The notes under the pieces were generated by a model, which saw only the letters and a program-made list of their open reading frames with translations, searched no databases and was not told where the DNA came from. A stretch of DNA of 29,457 nucleotides from Chloroflexota bacterium. Lineage in GTDB: Bacteria > Chloroflexota > UBA6077. Shown here one piece after another: positions 1 through 8,389 of this stretch (positions within the stretch are counted from its first letter, which is position 1; each line of letters begins with the position of its first letter). A program made the translations under genes and the position numbers. The stretch lies in NCBI GenBank assembly GCA_021845945.1, contig JAJZRD010000023.1, positions 1 through 29,457 of the forward strand, written 5' to 3'.

Positions 1-207
1 CAAGGGTAGAGCCTGCACCAGGGATCGAGCAGGGGTCGCGGGGCCGGCGGCCCCGGGGGTTCGGCGCTCCCCGTTTCGCACCAGCGGGAACGGGACGACC
101 ATCCGGCCGGCGGGCGGCGGGTTGCCAGGTGTGGGGGTGCCGGATCTGCTTCCCCAACCGGCGGGGGCAGGGCCGGGGGCGGGAAGACGCCACCAGTCCG
201 AGGTCAT
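1..207 (-). CDS. Fifth operon gene, N-terminal fragment, unknown
   Basis: An ATG on the minus strand at 207 overlaps the TGA stop of the upstream gene in an ATGA (204-207), the usual form of translational coupling. The frame then stays open for 69 codons to the window edge. The visible N-terminus begins MTSDWWRLP and is rich in Pro, Gly and Ala, like a disordered leader in front of a folded domain that lies outside the window. No motif can be recognised. Genes resembling the upstream ATPases are, as I recall, sometimes followed by a large helicase or a TerB_N-type protein, but nothing here proves either. GC-rich DNA often lacks stops by chance, so the overlap and strand agreement are the main support. 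Confidence 0.5.
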   Translation of the reverse strand, partial: MTSDWWRLPAPGPAPAGWGSRSGTPTPGNPPPAGRMVVPFPLVRNGERRTPGAAGPATPARSLVQALPL

Positions 208-776
208 GGTGATGATTCTTCATGGTCGAAGGGGCCGTACACCTCCCGGAGGCCGGCCAGAGCCCGGTCGAAGGGCTCGACCAGCAGCCTCCTGACCGCC
301 AGCTCCTTCAGGAGTCGCAGCTCCTGAGAGCCCTCCGGCGGTCGATCGGGAAACCAGAAGAGGTGCATCGGCTCTGAGGCCTCCGCCAGCTCCCGCCGCT
401 CCTCCGCCAGGTAGGGGGTAGTCTCCAGGATGGTGGCGATCCGGCAGACCGGCAGGGAGAGGCGGATCTCCCGGCAAAAGAGCTCCCCACTCACCTCCGC
501 TGCCAGGGCGAGGAGCAACCTGGGCACTCGGGGGCAGATGGAGAGCAGAGAGATGGCGAGGCTCCGCTCCGCCTGCCGCCGGACGTCGGCGGAGCGCCAG
601 AGGGGAGAGGACGGGACGTCTACCCGGTTGAAAGTGAACTCCAGCGGCTCGCCCCGGGCGTTCACCAGAAAGAGAGCTCCGAACCAGACAGTGCCCTCAG
701 GGTTGCGGGCCAGCTTCAGGAAGGCCGCGGTGCCCAACTCGTGCAGGTTGTCCAGGTCGCGAAAGGGGATCGGCAT
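204..776 (-). CDS. Conserved-looking hypothetical protein, 190 aa
   Basis: Function not recognised. The protein is soluble by inspection, with no signal peptide or membrane segment. An N-terminal alpha/beta-like part (about 1-110) contains WFGALFLVNARGEPLEF and later LFCREIRLSLPVCRI; a charged, helical C-terminal part ends in HEESSP. It lies 18 nt after the Walker-type ATPase gene and overlaps the next gene by 4 nt, so it is very likely co-transcribed and may be an accessory or adaptor subunit of the same complex. The start at 776 has only a weak AGGTG ahead of it, consistent with translation coupled to the gene before. Function assignment would be guesswork. Confidence 0.8.
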   Translation of the reverse strand: MPIPFRDLDNLHELGTAAFLKLARNPEGTVWFGALFLVNARGEPLEFTFNRVDVPSSPLWRSADVRRQAERSLAISLLSICPRVPRLLLALAAEVSGELFCREIRLSLPVCRIATILETTPYLAEERRELAEASEPMHLFWFPDRPPEGSQELRLLKELAVRRLLVEPFDRALAGLREVYGPFDHEESSP

Positions 777-794
777 CTCACACCTGCGTTCCGG

Positions 795-2084
795 CTATCC
801 TCCCCAGCGAGGATCCCCATCTACCCCCTCGTCCTCCCGGATCTCCGCCTCGGGCGCCACCTCCAGGTCCCGATCCTCTTCGTAGCTCTGGCGCAGCTCG
901 GCTACCACCGTTTCCGGCGAGTAATCCGGATAGGCTCGCTTCAGATCCCACTCGTTGATCCAGAAGCGCACGTAGGTGCGCATGGGGGTGCTGCCCAGCC
1001 GCTCGGGGGAGCCGGCCTCGGGCGGGGACCAGCCGTAGGCTTCGGCGTGGGTGGACTTGGTCTTCAGATAGCTCTGGAGCAGCAGGGCCTGGTCGGGAGG
1101 CCGCAGCGGGAGCCGCTCCCTGGAGATCAGCCGCATCCCCCGCTCAGCCTGGCCGGCCAGGGCCAGATCGGCCGGGAGGCTGGAGGCCCGCAGCTTGCCG
1201 GGGATCCGCTCCCGGTCGTTGCGTCCCTCCAGCACGGCCTCCTCGAAGTCCTTGGTGATGGCCAGAACGCTGGTCATGCAGGGAATGCCCTCGCCCTGCA
1301 GCTTGCTGGAGAGCCGTGCGATCTCGGCGTAGGACCTGGCCCGCTGCATGAAGGAGTAGCGCCCGACCAGCTCCACCTCGTCCAGCAGCAGCACCCAGCC
1401 CGAGTAGCCGGCCGCCACCGTGAGCCTGGAGGCAAACTTGAAACGCTGGATGGCCAGATCCCTGGCCGGGGGCGCCTTATCTATGGGGAAGGCAGCGCTC
1501 GCGCCCAGGGACTTCAGCGCCTTCCTCATCTCGCCCGTGTTGATCCGGCCACCGCTCCAGAAGGCCAGGATCCGCTCCTGCAGCTCTGGATCGCCCCGCA
1601 TGTGCTCCAGGAGGTAGAGGGTGGCGGCAAACCGGGGGTTCAGCCCCGAATCACCGTTCACCCACTGGTATAAGGCCACGTACTCCGGTCGCGCGGGATC
1701 CAGCCTGGCTGCCACCTCCGAGAGGGCCGTTCCCATAGCGCCGGGAAGGATCGCCCCAGCGATGGCCGCGCGATACACCCTCGTGGGGTCGTAGAGGGGC
1801 GTCTCTTTGCTGACTACCAGCTTGCTGCAGAGGAAGTTCTGGTCCAGGGCCAGGTGCTGGAAGTGCTCCAACAGGTGCGACTTGCCGGAGCCGAAATCCC
1901 CGGCGATCAACAGGCTCCCTCCTGGCTGCCCCGTGGCGCTCCCCTCCCTCGCGTGGATCAGCAACTCCTGGAAGCGGGCCTCGATCTCCGGCTGGGAGCT
2001 ACCCAGCACCCTAACCGCGTCCCTATTGGGGACGCCGGACCGGAGGGCCTCTATGGCGCGGCGATGCCGGATCTGCTCATCCAT
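795..2084 (-). CDS. BrxD/DUF2791-like P-loop ATPase
   Basis: A 429-aa P-loop NTPase. The Walker A motif is GDFGSGKS (about residues 62-69) and the Walker B is WVLLLDEVELVGRYS in the middle of the protein. The LLLDEVE-GRYS signature and the size match the DUF2791 group, now often labelled BREX system ATP-binding domain (BrxD-like). In known cases such ATPases work with helicases or other large partners in phage defence, but members also occur outside complete BREX loci. The acidic C-terminus (about 395-429) looks disordered. The gene overlaps the preceding degenerate paralogue by 8 nt, so the two are probably made in step and may form a heteromer. A nucleotide-driven role on DNA is inference. 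Confidence 0.82.
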   Translation of the reverse strand: MDEQIRHRRAIEALRSGVPNRDAVRVLGSSQPEIEARFQELLIHAREGSATGQPGGSLLIAGDFGSGKSHLLEHFQHLALDQNFLCSKLVVSKETPLYDPTRVYRAAIAGAILPGAMGTALSEVAARLDPARPEYVALYQWVNGDSGLNPRFAATLYLLEHMRGDPELQERILAFWSGGRINTGEMRKALKSLGASAAFPIDKAPPARDLAIQRFKFASRLTVAAGYSGWVLLLDEVELVGRYSFMQRARSYAEIARLSSKLQGEGIPCMTSVLAITKDFEEAVLEGRNDRERIPGKLRASSLPADLALAGQAERGMRLISRERLPLRPPDQALLLQSYLKTKSTHAEAYGWSPPEAGSPERLGSTPMRTYVRFWINEWDLKRAYPDYSPETVVAELRQSYEEDRDLEVAPEAEIREDEGVDGDPRWGG

Positions 2085-3093
2085 GCCGTTCCTCCATCCT
2101 CTCCTCCAGGTGAGCCGGCAGCCGCGCCGGAGCCGAGCCGGAAAGCCGGATCAGGGCGGCCAGGGGGTTGGGGACCTCCCGATCGCGAACCTCATCCCAG
2201 ATCCGCAGCTTCAAGGCCTCGTAGCAGCCCAGGCCCCTGATGGGATCGGTGAGCAACTCCGGCGACGCCACCACCACAATCAGACAGTTGGACAGATCGT
2301 CGACTCCGTCCACGAACTGCCGCAGCAGCTCGTAGGCATCCATGGTGGCAGGCTTACTGTAGTAGAGGTATCCCTCGGGGGTGTGGGCGCGGTCGGCCGT
2401 GCACTGGGTGACGTCCAGCCCCAGGATCAGCCCGTTGCCGGCGGTGAGCCGCAGCCATCGAACCAGGGAGAACAGCATGTACCGGGCGTTGTGCCGGGCG
2501 ATCTTCTGGTAGATCAGCGAGGGCTTGAGAGCCGAGAGAAGCCGGAGCTCGCCGCATAGCCACTCCTTGATAGCCCCGCTCTCCGTGGGAGACACGTCGG
2601 TAGGGTCCAACTGGGCCTGACACAACCGAAGCATGGCGACCCGGAACTCCTGGCTCATGCCGTGGTCCCGGTAGATCCGGCCAGCGAGCCACTTCTTCAC
2701 GTCCCGCCTCAGCTCCGCCTCCTGATACTGGTTTTGCGCGGCGATCGCTTGAAGATCCAGGTGGTCTCGCTCCGGCAGGAGCCGGTAGCCGTTCTCCTCC
2801 AGCAGCCCCGCTACGAAGCGGCGTGCCAGACCGTCCCAGTCTATCTGGCGGGCGACTTCGTGGAACAGCTTGTCGATCATGTGGATCTTGGTGACGGCCG
2901 AGTCCACGCCGGCAAACTGGTAGCCGGCCTCCACCGCCGCCGTCTCCAGCCCCCTCTGTACGGCAGATCGCTCCGCCTCCCCGGCGGGCACCACGAACTT
3001 CACGGCGGCGCCCCCCCGGAGGACGAAGTCCTCCAGATACTCACCGCGGATGACTCGCAGCCAATCCTCGGGCCTCATCTGTATAGAACTCAT
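2077..3093 (-). CDS. BrxD/DUF2791-like protein with degenerate P-loop
   Basis: A 338-aa protein that appears paralogous in layout to the next gene. The N-terminal glycine stretch where a P-loop is expected reads RGGAAVKFVVPAGEAERSAVQ and lacks a GxxxxGK[ST] Walker A. A hydrophobic strand ending in Asp (LILGLDVTQC) sits where Walker B would be but has no following Glu. It therefore looks like a non-hydrolysing partner of the 429-aa ATPase. The domain assignment rests on overall organisation and context, and is less sure than for its neighbour. It starts 4 nt after the stop of the 260-aa gene and ends 8 nt inside the ATPase gene, so it is clearly in the same transcript. Confidence 0.72.
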   Translation of the reverse strand: MSSIQMRPEDWLRVIRGEYLEDFVLRGGAAVKFVVPAGEAERSAVQRGLETAAVEAGYQFAGVDSAVTKIHMIDKLFHEVARQIDWDGLARRFVAGLLEENGYRLLPERDHLDLQAIAAQNQYQEAELRRDVKKWLAGRIYRDHGMSQEFRVAMLRLCQAQLDPTDVSPTESGAIKEWLCGELRLLSALKPSLIYQKIARHNARYMLFSLVRWLRLTAGNGLILGLDVTQCTADRAHTPEGYLYYSKPATMDAYELLRQFVDGVDDLSNCLIVVVASPELLTDPIRGLGCYEALKLRIWDEVRDREVPNPLAALIRLSGSAPARLPAHLEERMEERHG

Positions 3094-3097
3094 CGAA

Positions 3098-3880
3098 TCA
3101 CTCTTCCCGATCGAAGGAGATGCCGAAGTACCGCTTCTCCTGTCCGCCCTGGGTCACGACGGTTATGGCGCTGGCCGGGCTCTTGGTGCCCGTGGCGGCC
3201 GGGAAGCTCACCCGCGCGCCGTCCCTGGTCTCGGTGATCCCGCTCTGATCCAGCAGGTAGACGTCCCTGGCGAACTCATGGAGGGTGTAGTCGCGGGTGT
3301 CCCCGGGGCGCGGCGTCAGCCAGTCGTACAGCTCCTTCAGCCGCACCACCGATCCCCGCTTCTTGCCCCGGTGGGCGACGATCCGCTCGTAGACCCGGCA
3401 CATGGACTCCAGGAAAGCCTCGGACTTGAACCGCGGCCGGCGGCCCTGGATCTCCTTGAGGTGGGCGACCAGCACGGTGGGGCGAAGGCGCCTCTCCCTG
3501 ACCCGGTCGATAGACACCGCCCGCTCGGCCGGCAGCACCCGCAGCAGGGACGGATAGCAGTAGATCTGGTCGTCCTGCCGGTAGAGGCTCAGTCCCTGGC
3601 GTTGCGCCGTCTGGACCAACTCCTCCAGGTAGGCCTCGCCGGACAGATACCCCTCATCGTCGAAGTTCCAGCCCTCCACAGTGTTGGCGAACTGCTGCCC
3701 AAGGGCCGCGATGGACTGCTCCGCCGCCTCCAGCCCCCGGCGGATCTCCCGAAGATTCCCCGCCCGTGCCGCGGTGCGCAATCGCTTGAGGGATGTTGCC
3801 ACCCCAGAGGCGGCCGTCAGGCACGAGTCGGCGTCGCCCTCGGTCCGGGCCAGGGCTGATTCCAGGTTTGAGTCAGGCAT
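3098..3880 (-). CDS. First gene of the ATPase operon, unknown, 260 aa
   Basis: Function not recognised. The start ATG at 3880 is chosen because AAAGGAG lies eight bases upstream; the frame is open for a further 122 codons upstream, but that extension is low-complexity and has no ribosome site. The first ~90 residues look helical and could be coiled (repeated Ala/Leu/Arg heptad-like text). The remainder is charged alpha/beta, with YDWLTPRPGDTRDYTLHEFA and DVYLLDQSGI suggesting a winged-helix-like fold, though I cannot prove this. No signal peptide or membrane segment is seen. As the first gene of a five-gene operon with two BrxD-like proteins it may be a DNA-binding or scaffold subunit; that is inference from position. 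Confidence 0.78.
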   Translation of the reverse strand: MPDSNLESALARTEGDADSCLTAASGVATSLKRLRTAARAGNLREIRRGLEAAEQSIAALGQQFANTVEGWNFDDEGYLSGEAYLEELVQTAQRQGLSLYRQDDQIYCYPSLLRVLPAERAVSIDRVRERRLRPTVLVAHLKEIQGRRPRFKSEAFLESMCRVYERIVAHRGKKRGSVVRLKELYDWLTPRPGDTRDYTLHEFARDVYLLDQSGITETRDGARVSFPAATGTKSPASAITVVTQGGQEKRYFGISFDREE

Positions 3881-4041
3881 CCGCGGTCTCCTTTCTGGAC
3901 GGGCGCCCGACAGCGCGCCCGCAGGGACATCCTGGGAGGCGATTGGGATAGCAGGCACAGCGTCGTCAGCCCCAGATGGGACTTCTTTCTGGGAGAGAGT
4001 GCCAACCGACGCGTTCCGGGGTAGCCCATCGACCAGCACAC

Positions 4042-4071
4042 AAGATACCCCACTCATGTTGTTATCGTCAA
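4042..4071 (-). promoter_or_regulatory. Candidate promoter for the ATPase operon
   Basis: Read on the minus strand, TTGACG (4071-4066) is followed after 18 nt by TATCTT (4047-4042). This would give a leader of about 160 nt before the ATG at 3880. It is only a sequence match. The gap 3881-4327 lies between divergent genes, and I see no other gene in it. Confidence 0.4.
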
Positions 4072-4134
4072 TACGAGCGACCCATGTAGCTTGCCTCGGC
4101 CGCAGCCTGGACAGCCCGTCCCCCATCCTTTGCC

Positions 4135-4163
4135 TTGACGGCGCCGGAAAGATGCTGTAAGTT
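4135..4163 (+). promoter_or_regulatory. Weak candidate promoter for pckG
   Basis: TTGACG (4135-4140) and TAAGTT (4158-4163) are separated by 17 nt. The -35 is good and the -10 poor. It lies back to back with the minus-strand candidate, ~165 nt ahead of the pckG start. Confidence 0.28.
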
Positions 4164-4327
4164 GCACAGCCTGGCTGCACGAGACCGCAACCAGCACAAT
4201 TAGTTAGCCATGTTGACCTTCCAGCAGGGTAAATCCCGCTCCTCATGGCCTCGGGGAGAGCCCCTCAGAAAAGAAGCGGAGACCACATTCCCACTGCCCA
4301 TTATTGCGCAGTCTAGAGGAGGCACGG

Positions 4328-6115
4328 GTGTTCTATCCAGTAAAGAACCAAGAACTGGCCAACTGGGTCAACGAAACGGCTGCCATGTGCCAGCCCGACC
4401 AGGTCTACTGGTGCGACGGCAGCAGCGAGGAGTACGACCAGCTGATGGCGTCCATGGTCGCCAGCGGCGCGGCAGTGCCCTTGAAGAAGCGCCCCAACAG
4501 CTTCCTCTACCGCTCCCATCCCAGCGACGTGGCCAGGATCGAGGATCGCACCTTCATCTCCACCCCAACTCGGGAGGAGGCCGGGCCCACCAACAACTGG
4601 ATTAACGACGACGAACTCAAGCAGAAGATGAAGGAGATGTACAGGGGCTCCATGCGGGGCCGCACCATGTACGTCATTCCCTTCTTGATGGGCCCCGTCG
4701 GTTCTCCCATGGCCAAGATCGGCATCGAGATTACCGATAGCCCCTACGTCGTCTGCAACATGCACCTCATGACCCGCGTCGGAAGTCGAGTCATAGATGT
4801 CCTCGGCACGGAAGGCGACTTCGTCAAGTGCCTCCATTCCGTCGGTGCTCCCCTCAACAACGGTCACGCCGACGCCCTGTGGCCCTGCACACCGGACGTG
4901 GAGCAGAAGTACATCAGCCACTTCCCCCGAGAGAACACGATCTGGTCCTTCGGCTCCGGCTACGGCGGCAACGCCCTCCTTGGCAAGAAGTGCCTGGCGT
5001 TGCGCATCGCCTCGGCCATGGCCAGGCGCGAAGGCTGGATGGCGGAGCACATGCTGATCCTGCGGCTGACCAGTCCGGAGGGCAAGCAGTATCACGTCGC
5101 CGCCGCCTTCCCCTCCGCCTGCGGCAAGACCAACCTGGCCATGATCCAGCCGACCCTTCCGGGATGGAAAGGTGAATGCATCGGCGACGACATCGCCTGG
5201 ATGAAGATCGGGCCTGATGGGCGCCTCTACGCCATCAATCCCGAAGCCGGCTTCTTCGGCGTGGCGCCCGGTACTTCGCATCAATCCAACCCGGCGGCCA
5301 TGGACACGGTGAGGGAGAACGCGATCTTCACCAACTGCGCCCTGACCGACGACGGGGATGTCTGGTGGGAAGGCATGGGCCCAGCGCCGGAGCACGCCGT
5401 GGACTGGAAGGGTCGCGATTGGCACCCCGGCACCGGCGAGCCGGCCGCCCATCCCAACGCCCGCTTCACGGTGCCCGCTCGCCAGTGCCCGGTCATCTCC
5501 CCGGACTGGGAGAAGCCGGAGGGGGTGCCCATTGACATCCTGATCTTCGGCGGTCGCAGAGCCGGCGTGGTGCCGCTGGTTACAGAGGCTTTCGACTGGG
5601 CTCACGGCGTATTCCTGGGCGCTACGGCCGCCTCCGAGACGACCGCGGCCAACATCGGCGCGGTGGGCAACCTGCGTCGCGACCCCTTCGCCATGCAGCC
5701 TTTCTGCGGCTATGACATGGCCGACTACTTCCAGCACTGGCTGGACATGGGTGACAGGCTGGGCAGCAAGGCGCCCAAGATCTTCTACGTGAACTGGTTC
5801 CGCAAGAGTCCCGAGGGCAAGTTCATGTGGCCCGGCTACGGCGACAACAGTCGCGTCCTGAAGTGGATGTGCGACCGGGTGGACGGCAGGGTGGGAGCCC
5901 GACACACGCCGATTGGCCTGTTGCCAGAGCGGGCCGATCTCGATCTCAGCGGGCTCGATATTCCCGGGGCGTACCTCGAGGAGCTATTGAGGGTTGACGA
6001 GGCGGCTTGGAGAGCGGAGATCCCGGACTTGGACCGGCACCTCTCGAAGTTCGATCACAGTCTGCCGCAGCCGCTGGGAGATCAGCTCCACGATCTTCGG
6101 GCCCGGTTGGGATAG
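4328..6115 (+). CDS. pckG: Phosphoenolpyruvate carboxykinase, GTP type
   Basis: Converts oxaloacetate and GTP to PEP, GDP and CO2 in the cytoplasm; it is the gateway to gluconeogenesis or, in reverse, anaplerosis. The 595-aa product has the full length of bacterial GTP-PEPCKs and closely follows their known text: AGPTNNW near residue 85, [13 protein letters not shown] near 210, the nucleotide-binding [12 protein letters not shown] with the reactive Cys at about 265, GDDIAWM (Asp 287-288), and the C-terminal FVNWFR-like block ([17 protein letters not shown]). GTG at 4328 is chosen because AGAGGAGG lies five bases upstream; an in-frame TTG at 4304 has no ribosome site. It is monocistronic and converges on the AOR operon. 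With acetate transporters and AOR nearby, a gluconeogenic role on organic acids is plausible. Confidence 0.97.
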   Translation: MFYPVKNQELANWVNETAAMCQPDQVYWCDGSSEEYDQLMASMVASGAAVPLKKRPNSFLYRSHPSDVARIEDRTFISTPTREEAGPTNNWINDDELKQKMKEMYRGSMRGRTMYVIPFLMGPVGSPMAKIGIEITDSPYVVCNMHLMTRVGSRVIDVLGTEGDFVKCLHSVGAPLNNGHADALWPCTPDVEQKYISHFPRENTIWSFGSGYGGNALLGKKCLALRIASAMARREGWMAEHMLILRLTSPEGKQYHVAAAFPSACGKTNLAMIQPTLPGWKGECIGDDIAWMKIGPDGRLYAINPEAGFFGVAPGTSHQSNPAAMDTVRENAIFTNCALTDDGDVWWEGMGPAPEHAVDWKGRDWHPGTGEPAAHPNARFTVPARQCPVISPDWEKPEGVPIDILIFGGRRAGVVPLVTEAFDWAHGVFLGATAASETTAANIGAVGNLRRDPFAMQPFCGYDMADYFQHWLDMGDRLGSKAPKIFYVNWFRKSPEGKFMWPGYGDNSRVLKWMCDRVDGRVGARHTPIGLLPERADLDLSGLDIPGAYLEELLRVDEAAWRAEIPDLDRHLSKFDHSLPQPLGDQLHDLRARLG

Positions 6116-6170
6116 GGGAGGACCCGGTCCTCATCCAGGCAACAGTAGAGCTCCGAAGCAGACAACTCAG

Positions 6171-6198
6171 CAGGGGCGGGCCGTTCGGCCCGCCCCTG
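6171..6198. terminator. 12-bp GC hairpin between convergent genes
   Basis: Perfect inverted repeat CAGGGGCGGGCC with loop GTTC (6183-6186) and its complement. It lies between the pckG stop (6115) and the AOR stop (6232), so it can end transcripts from both sides. No clear U-run follows on either strand. Its GGGGCGG core recurs at 12919 and 16768, so it may instead be a dispersed palindromic repeat. Confidence 0.6.
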
Positions 6199-6231
6199 GT
6201 CGTGAGGGCGCCCTGCCAGGCAGGAGACGCC

Positions 6232-8091
6232 TCAGCAGACGTCTTTGGCGGCGAACTCCAGCCCCAGCTCTTCCAGCTTCGCCCTGGTGGGGTTGCCCGT
6301 CTCCAGGTCCCAACCGCGGTAGCTGTAGTAGTCGTTCTTCAGCCGCTCCAGGGTCTCCCTCGGCATCACGGCCCCCTTCATCGGGCCCTCGGGGATGGGG
6401 TCCTCCGTCATCCGCGGGGGAAGCTGGTCGTCCTTTCGGGTGAAGCCTTCCCGGGCGGAGAAGCAGCGGATCATGTTCCACTGCCGCTCGGCGATCTTCC
6501 GGCCCTCCTGGACGTCCAGGTTCCAGCCGGTGACGGCGTTCAGCGCCTCGACGGCGTTCTCCGTGATACCCACGGGTCCCCACACCGTCTCGGCCAGGTG
6601 GCAGAGGATCACCGAGTCGTTGAAAATCAGGAAGTGGTTGACCTCCGCGGCCAGCACTCCCTTGTCCTCCAGCACCTTCCGGTCGGAGATCCCCATCTTC
6701 TCGGCGGTGGTTCGGGCGTCGTGGTGGCTCCCTCCACGGGGCCCGGTGGCGTAGCCCACCGCTGCCGAGGCGAAGGGGCGCGGCGTGTGGCCCGCCAGCT
6801 CGAGCCCCTTGACGTGGACCGCGAAGCGCTCGGAGCCCTTCCCCACGATCCTGGAGGCCTCCCTGGTGCCCTTGGCCAGCAGGGCCCCTATACCCTCCCG
6901 CTTGCCGATCTTCTCGGTCACCGCCAGCATCGCCTCGGCGTTCCCGAAGCGCAGGTCGATGCCGTCGGTGTCCTCCAGGGTGAGGATCCCCTTCTCGAAG
7001 CACTCCATGGCCCATGCCACGGTGCAGGAGGCGGACATCAGGTCCAGCCCGTATTCGTCGCAGATCTCGTCTGCCTTGCAGATGGCCTTTATGTCGCCCA
7101 CCCCACACATGCTGCCGAAGCCGAAGACCGTCTCGTAGTCCGGGCCGTTGATGACGGACTTGTAGGGACCCGAGGAGACGACGCTGTACTTGGTACAGTT
7201 GATGGTGCAGCCGAAGCAGGCCCGGTTGGCCTTGACCACCTGCTCCTTCATGGTCTCGCCGGTGACCCCCTCCACCCCCGCGAACACCTCGGTCTGCCAG
7301 TTGCGCGTGGGGAGGATCCCAGCGGCGTTCAGGGGGCCGGTGTTTCGGGCGGTGCCGTACTCCAGGAGACCCTTGACGCCGGCGTTGGCGAAGAGCACTT
7401 CGTTCAGCTTCATGCTGGTGTTGTAGGCCCGCAGCATGTTGGGAACTGGGACGCCTCCCGTCCCCCGCACGGCGATGGCCTTCACCCCCTTCGAACCCAT
7501 GACGGCGCCCAGGCCACCCCGACCGGCGGCCCTGATGCCCACCAGGATCATGGCGTAGGGGGTGCCGTCCTCTCCCGCCTCGCCGATGGTGGCGACCTGG
7601 ACCTCCTCGTCGCTCAGCTCCTTCCGGATTATCTCCTCGGTCTCCAGGGTGCCCTTGCCCCAGAGGTGTGCGGCGTCTCGGATCTCCACCCGGCCGTCGT
7701 CGATCCAGAGGTAGACGGGCCTCTCGGACCTCCCCTCCAGCACCAGGCCGTCGTACCCGGCGAACTTCAGCTCCGGCGCCCAATAGCCGCCGAAGATGCT
7801 GTGGAAGAAGGAGTTGGTCAGCGGGGACTTTCCGCAGACGGACCCCCGGGAGCCCGAGGGGATCATCGTCCCGCAGGTGGGCCCGGTCATGAAGATCAGC
7901 TTGTTGTCGGGGCCCAGGGGATCGATCTTCGGCTTCAGCTCGTCGTAGAGGAGGCGGGCGGAGTAGCCCACGCCGCCCACGAAATCGCTGGCCCAGTCCT
8001 CGCGAAGGGGCTCCCGCGTAACCCCCTTCTTCGTCAAATCCACCCTGAGCAGTTGCCCAACGTATCCGCCGTATTTGAACGCTGCAGCCAC
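6232..8091 (-). CDS. aor: Aldehyde ferredoxin oxidoreductase family protein
   Basis: A 619-aa tungsten- or molybdenum-bispterin enzyme that would oxidise aldehydes to carboxylic acids with ferredoxin as electron carrier, or run in reverse. Family marks: N-terminal YGGYVGQLLRVDLT, the pterin-binding region with GIRAAGRGGLGAVMGSKGVKA (split here as ~185-205), Cys292-x2-Cys295-x3-Cys299 and Cys497 as ligands of the single 4Fe-4S cluster, and GYATGPRGGSHHDA near 446. GTG at 8091 is preferred over TTG at 8097 because GGAGGAGG lies six bases upstream of it; the GTG shares one base with the TAG stop of the MoaD-like gene, so the two are coupled. Substrate class cannot be read from sequence; subfamilies acting on sugars, aliphatic or aromatic substrates share these motifs. 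Confidence 0.95.
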   Translation of the reverse strand: MAAAFKYGGYVGQLLRVDLTKKGVTREPLREDWASDFVGGVGYSARLLYDELKPKIDPLGPDNKLIFMTGPTCGTMIPSGSRGSVCGKSPLTNSFFHSIFGGYWAPELKFAGYDGLVLEGRSERPVYLWIDDGRVEIRDAAHLWGKGTLETEEIIRKELSDEEVQVATIGEAGEDGTPYAMILVGIRAAGRGGLGAVMGSKGVKAIAVRGTGGVPVPNMLRAYNTSMKLNEVLFANAGVKGLLEYGTARNTGPLNAAGILPTRNWQTEVFAGVEGVTGETMKEQVVKANRACFGCTINCTKYSVVSSGPYKSVINGPDYETVFGFGSMCGVGDIKAICKADEICDEYGLDLMSASCTVAWAMECFEKGILTLEDTDGIDLRFGNAEAMLAVTEKIGKREGIGALLAKGTREASRIVGKGSERFAVHVKGLELAGHTPRPFASAAVGYATGPRGGSHHDARTTAEKMGISDRKVLEDKGVLAAEVNHFLIFNDSVILCHLAETVWGPVGITENAVEALNAVTGWNLDVQEGRKIAERQWNMIRCFSAREGFTRKDDQLPPRMTEDPIPEGPMKGAVMPRETLERLKNDYYSYRGWDLETGNPTRAKLEELGLEFAAKDVC

Positions 8092-8381
8092 TAGCAACCT
8101 CCTCCAACCGGAGAGATGATGGTCACCTCATCGCCGCTCTCGATGGGCCTGTCCCCGTCCAGGATCGATGAGATGATCTCGTCGTTGAGCCTGATGGGGA
8201 AAGGGGTCAACTCCCCGGTGTTCGGGTCGCATATCTTCTCCGCCAGGGGCCTGCCGTGCTCCCTCAGCAGGGCGTCGAACACCCCCTTCACCGTCTCGGG
8301 AGGGGCCACCTCAACCTCGACTGCGGCCGCCCCCAGGACGTCCCGGATCACCGTGAAGCTCCTGACCGTAACCTTGGCCAC
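8091..8381 (-). CDS. MoaD/ThiS-like ubiquitin-fold protein of AOR operon
   Basis: A small beta-grasp protein of 96 aa, starting at GTG 8381 (MAKVTVRSFTVIRDVLG). MoaD relatives carry sulfur as a C-terminal Gly-Gly thiocarboxylate for pterin cofactor synthesis, and copies dedicated to AOR-type enzymes are common beside aor. The C-terminus reads SPVGGGC: a glycine run followed by one extra Cys, whereas classic members end at GG. The tail would need trimming to be adenylated, or the protein acts differently. The start is preferred because the longer frame runs 33 codons into the preceding gene; GGTAGGG upstream may serve as ribosome site. It is placed 8 nt after the ferredoxin gene and overlaps aor by one base. 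Confidence 0.88.
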   Translation of the reverse strand: MAKVTVRSFTVIRDVLGAAAVEVEVAPPETVKGVFDALLREHGRPLAEKICDPNTGELTPFPIRLNDEIISSILDGDRPIESGDEVTIISPVGGGC

Positions 8382-8389
8382 GCCCGACC

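Noticed and set aside
1..3880. Complete BREX system
   Set aside because: No BrxA, BrxB, BrxC, PglX or PglZ is visible in the window, only BrxD-like ATPases.
4313..5905. 530-codon open frame antisense to pckG
   Set aside because: The opposite strand matches GTP-PEPCK end to end; the antisense text is low-complexity and His/Gly/Val rich, as expected from codon bias.
6007..8094. 695-codon open frame antisense to aor
   Set aside because: Overlaps the pckG end in the wrong frame and runs through the whole aor gene; aor has every family motif.
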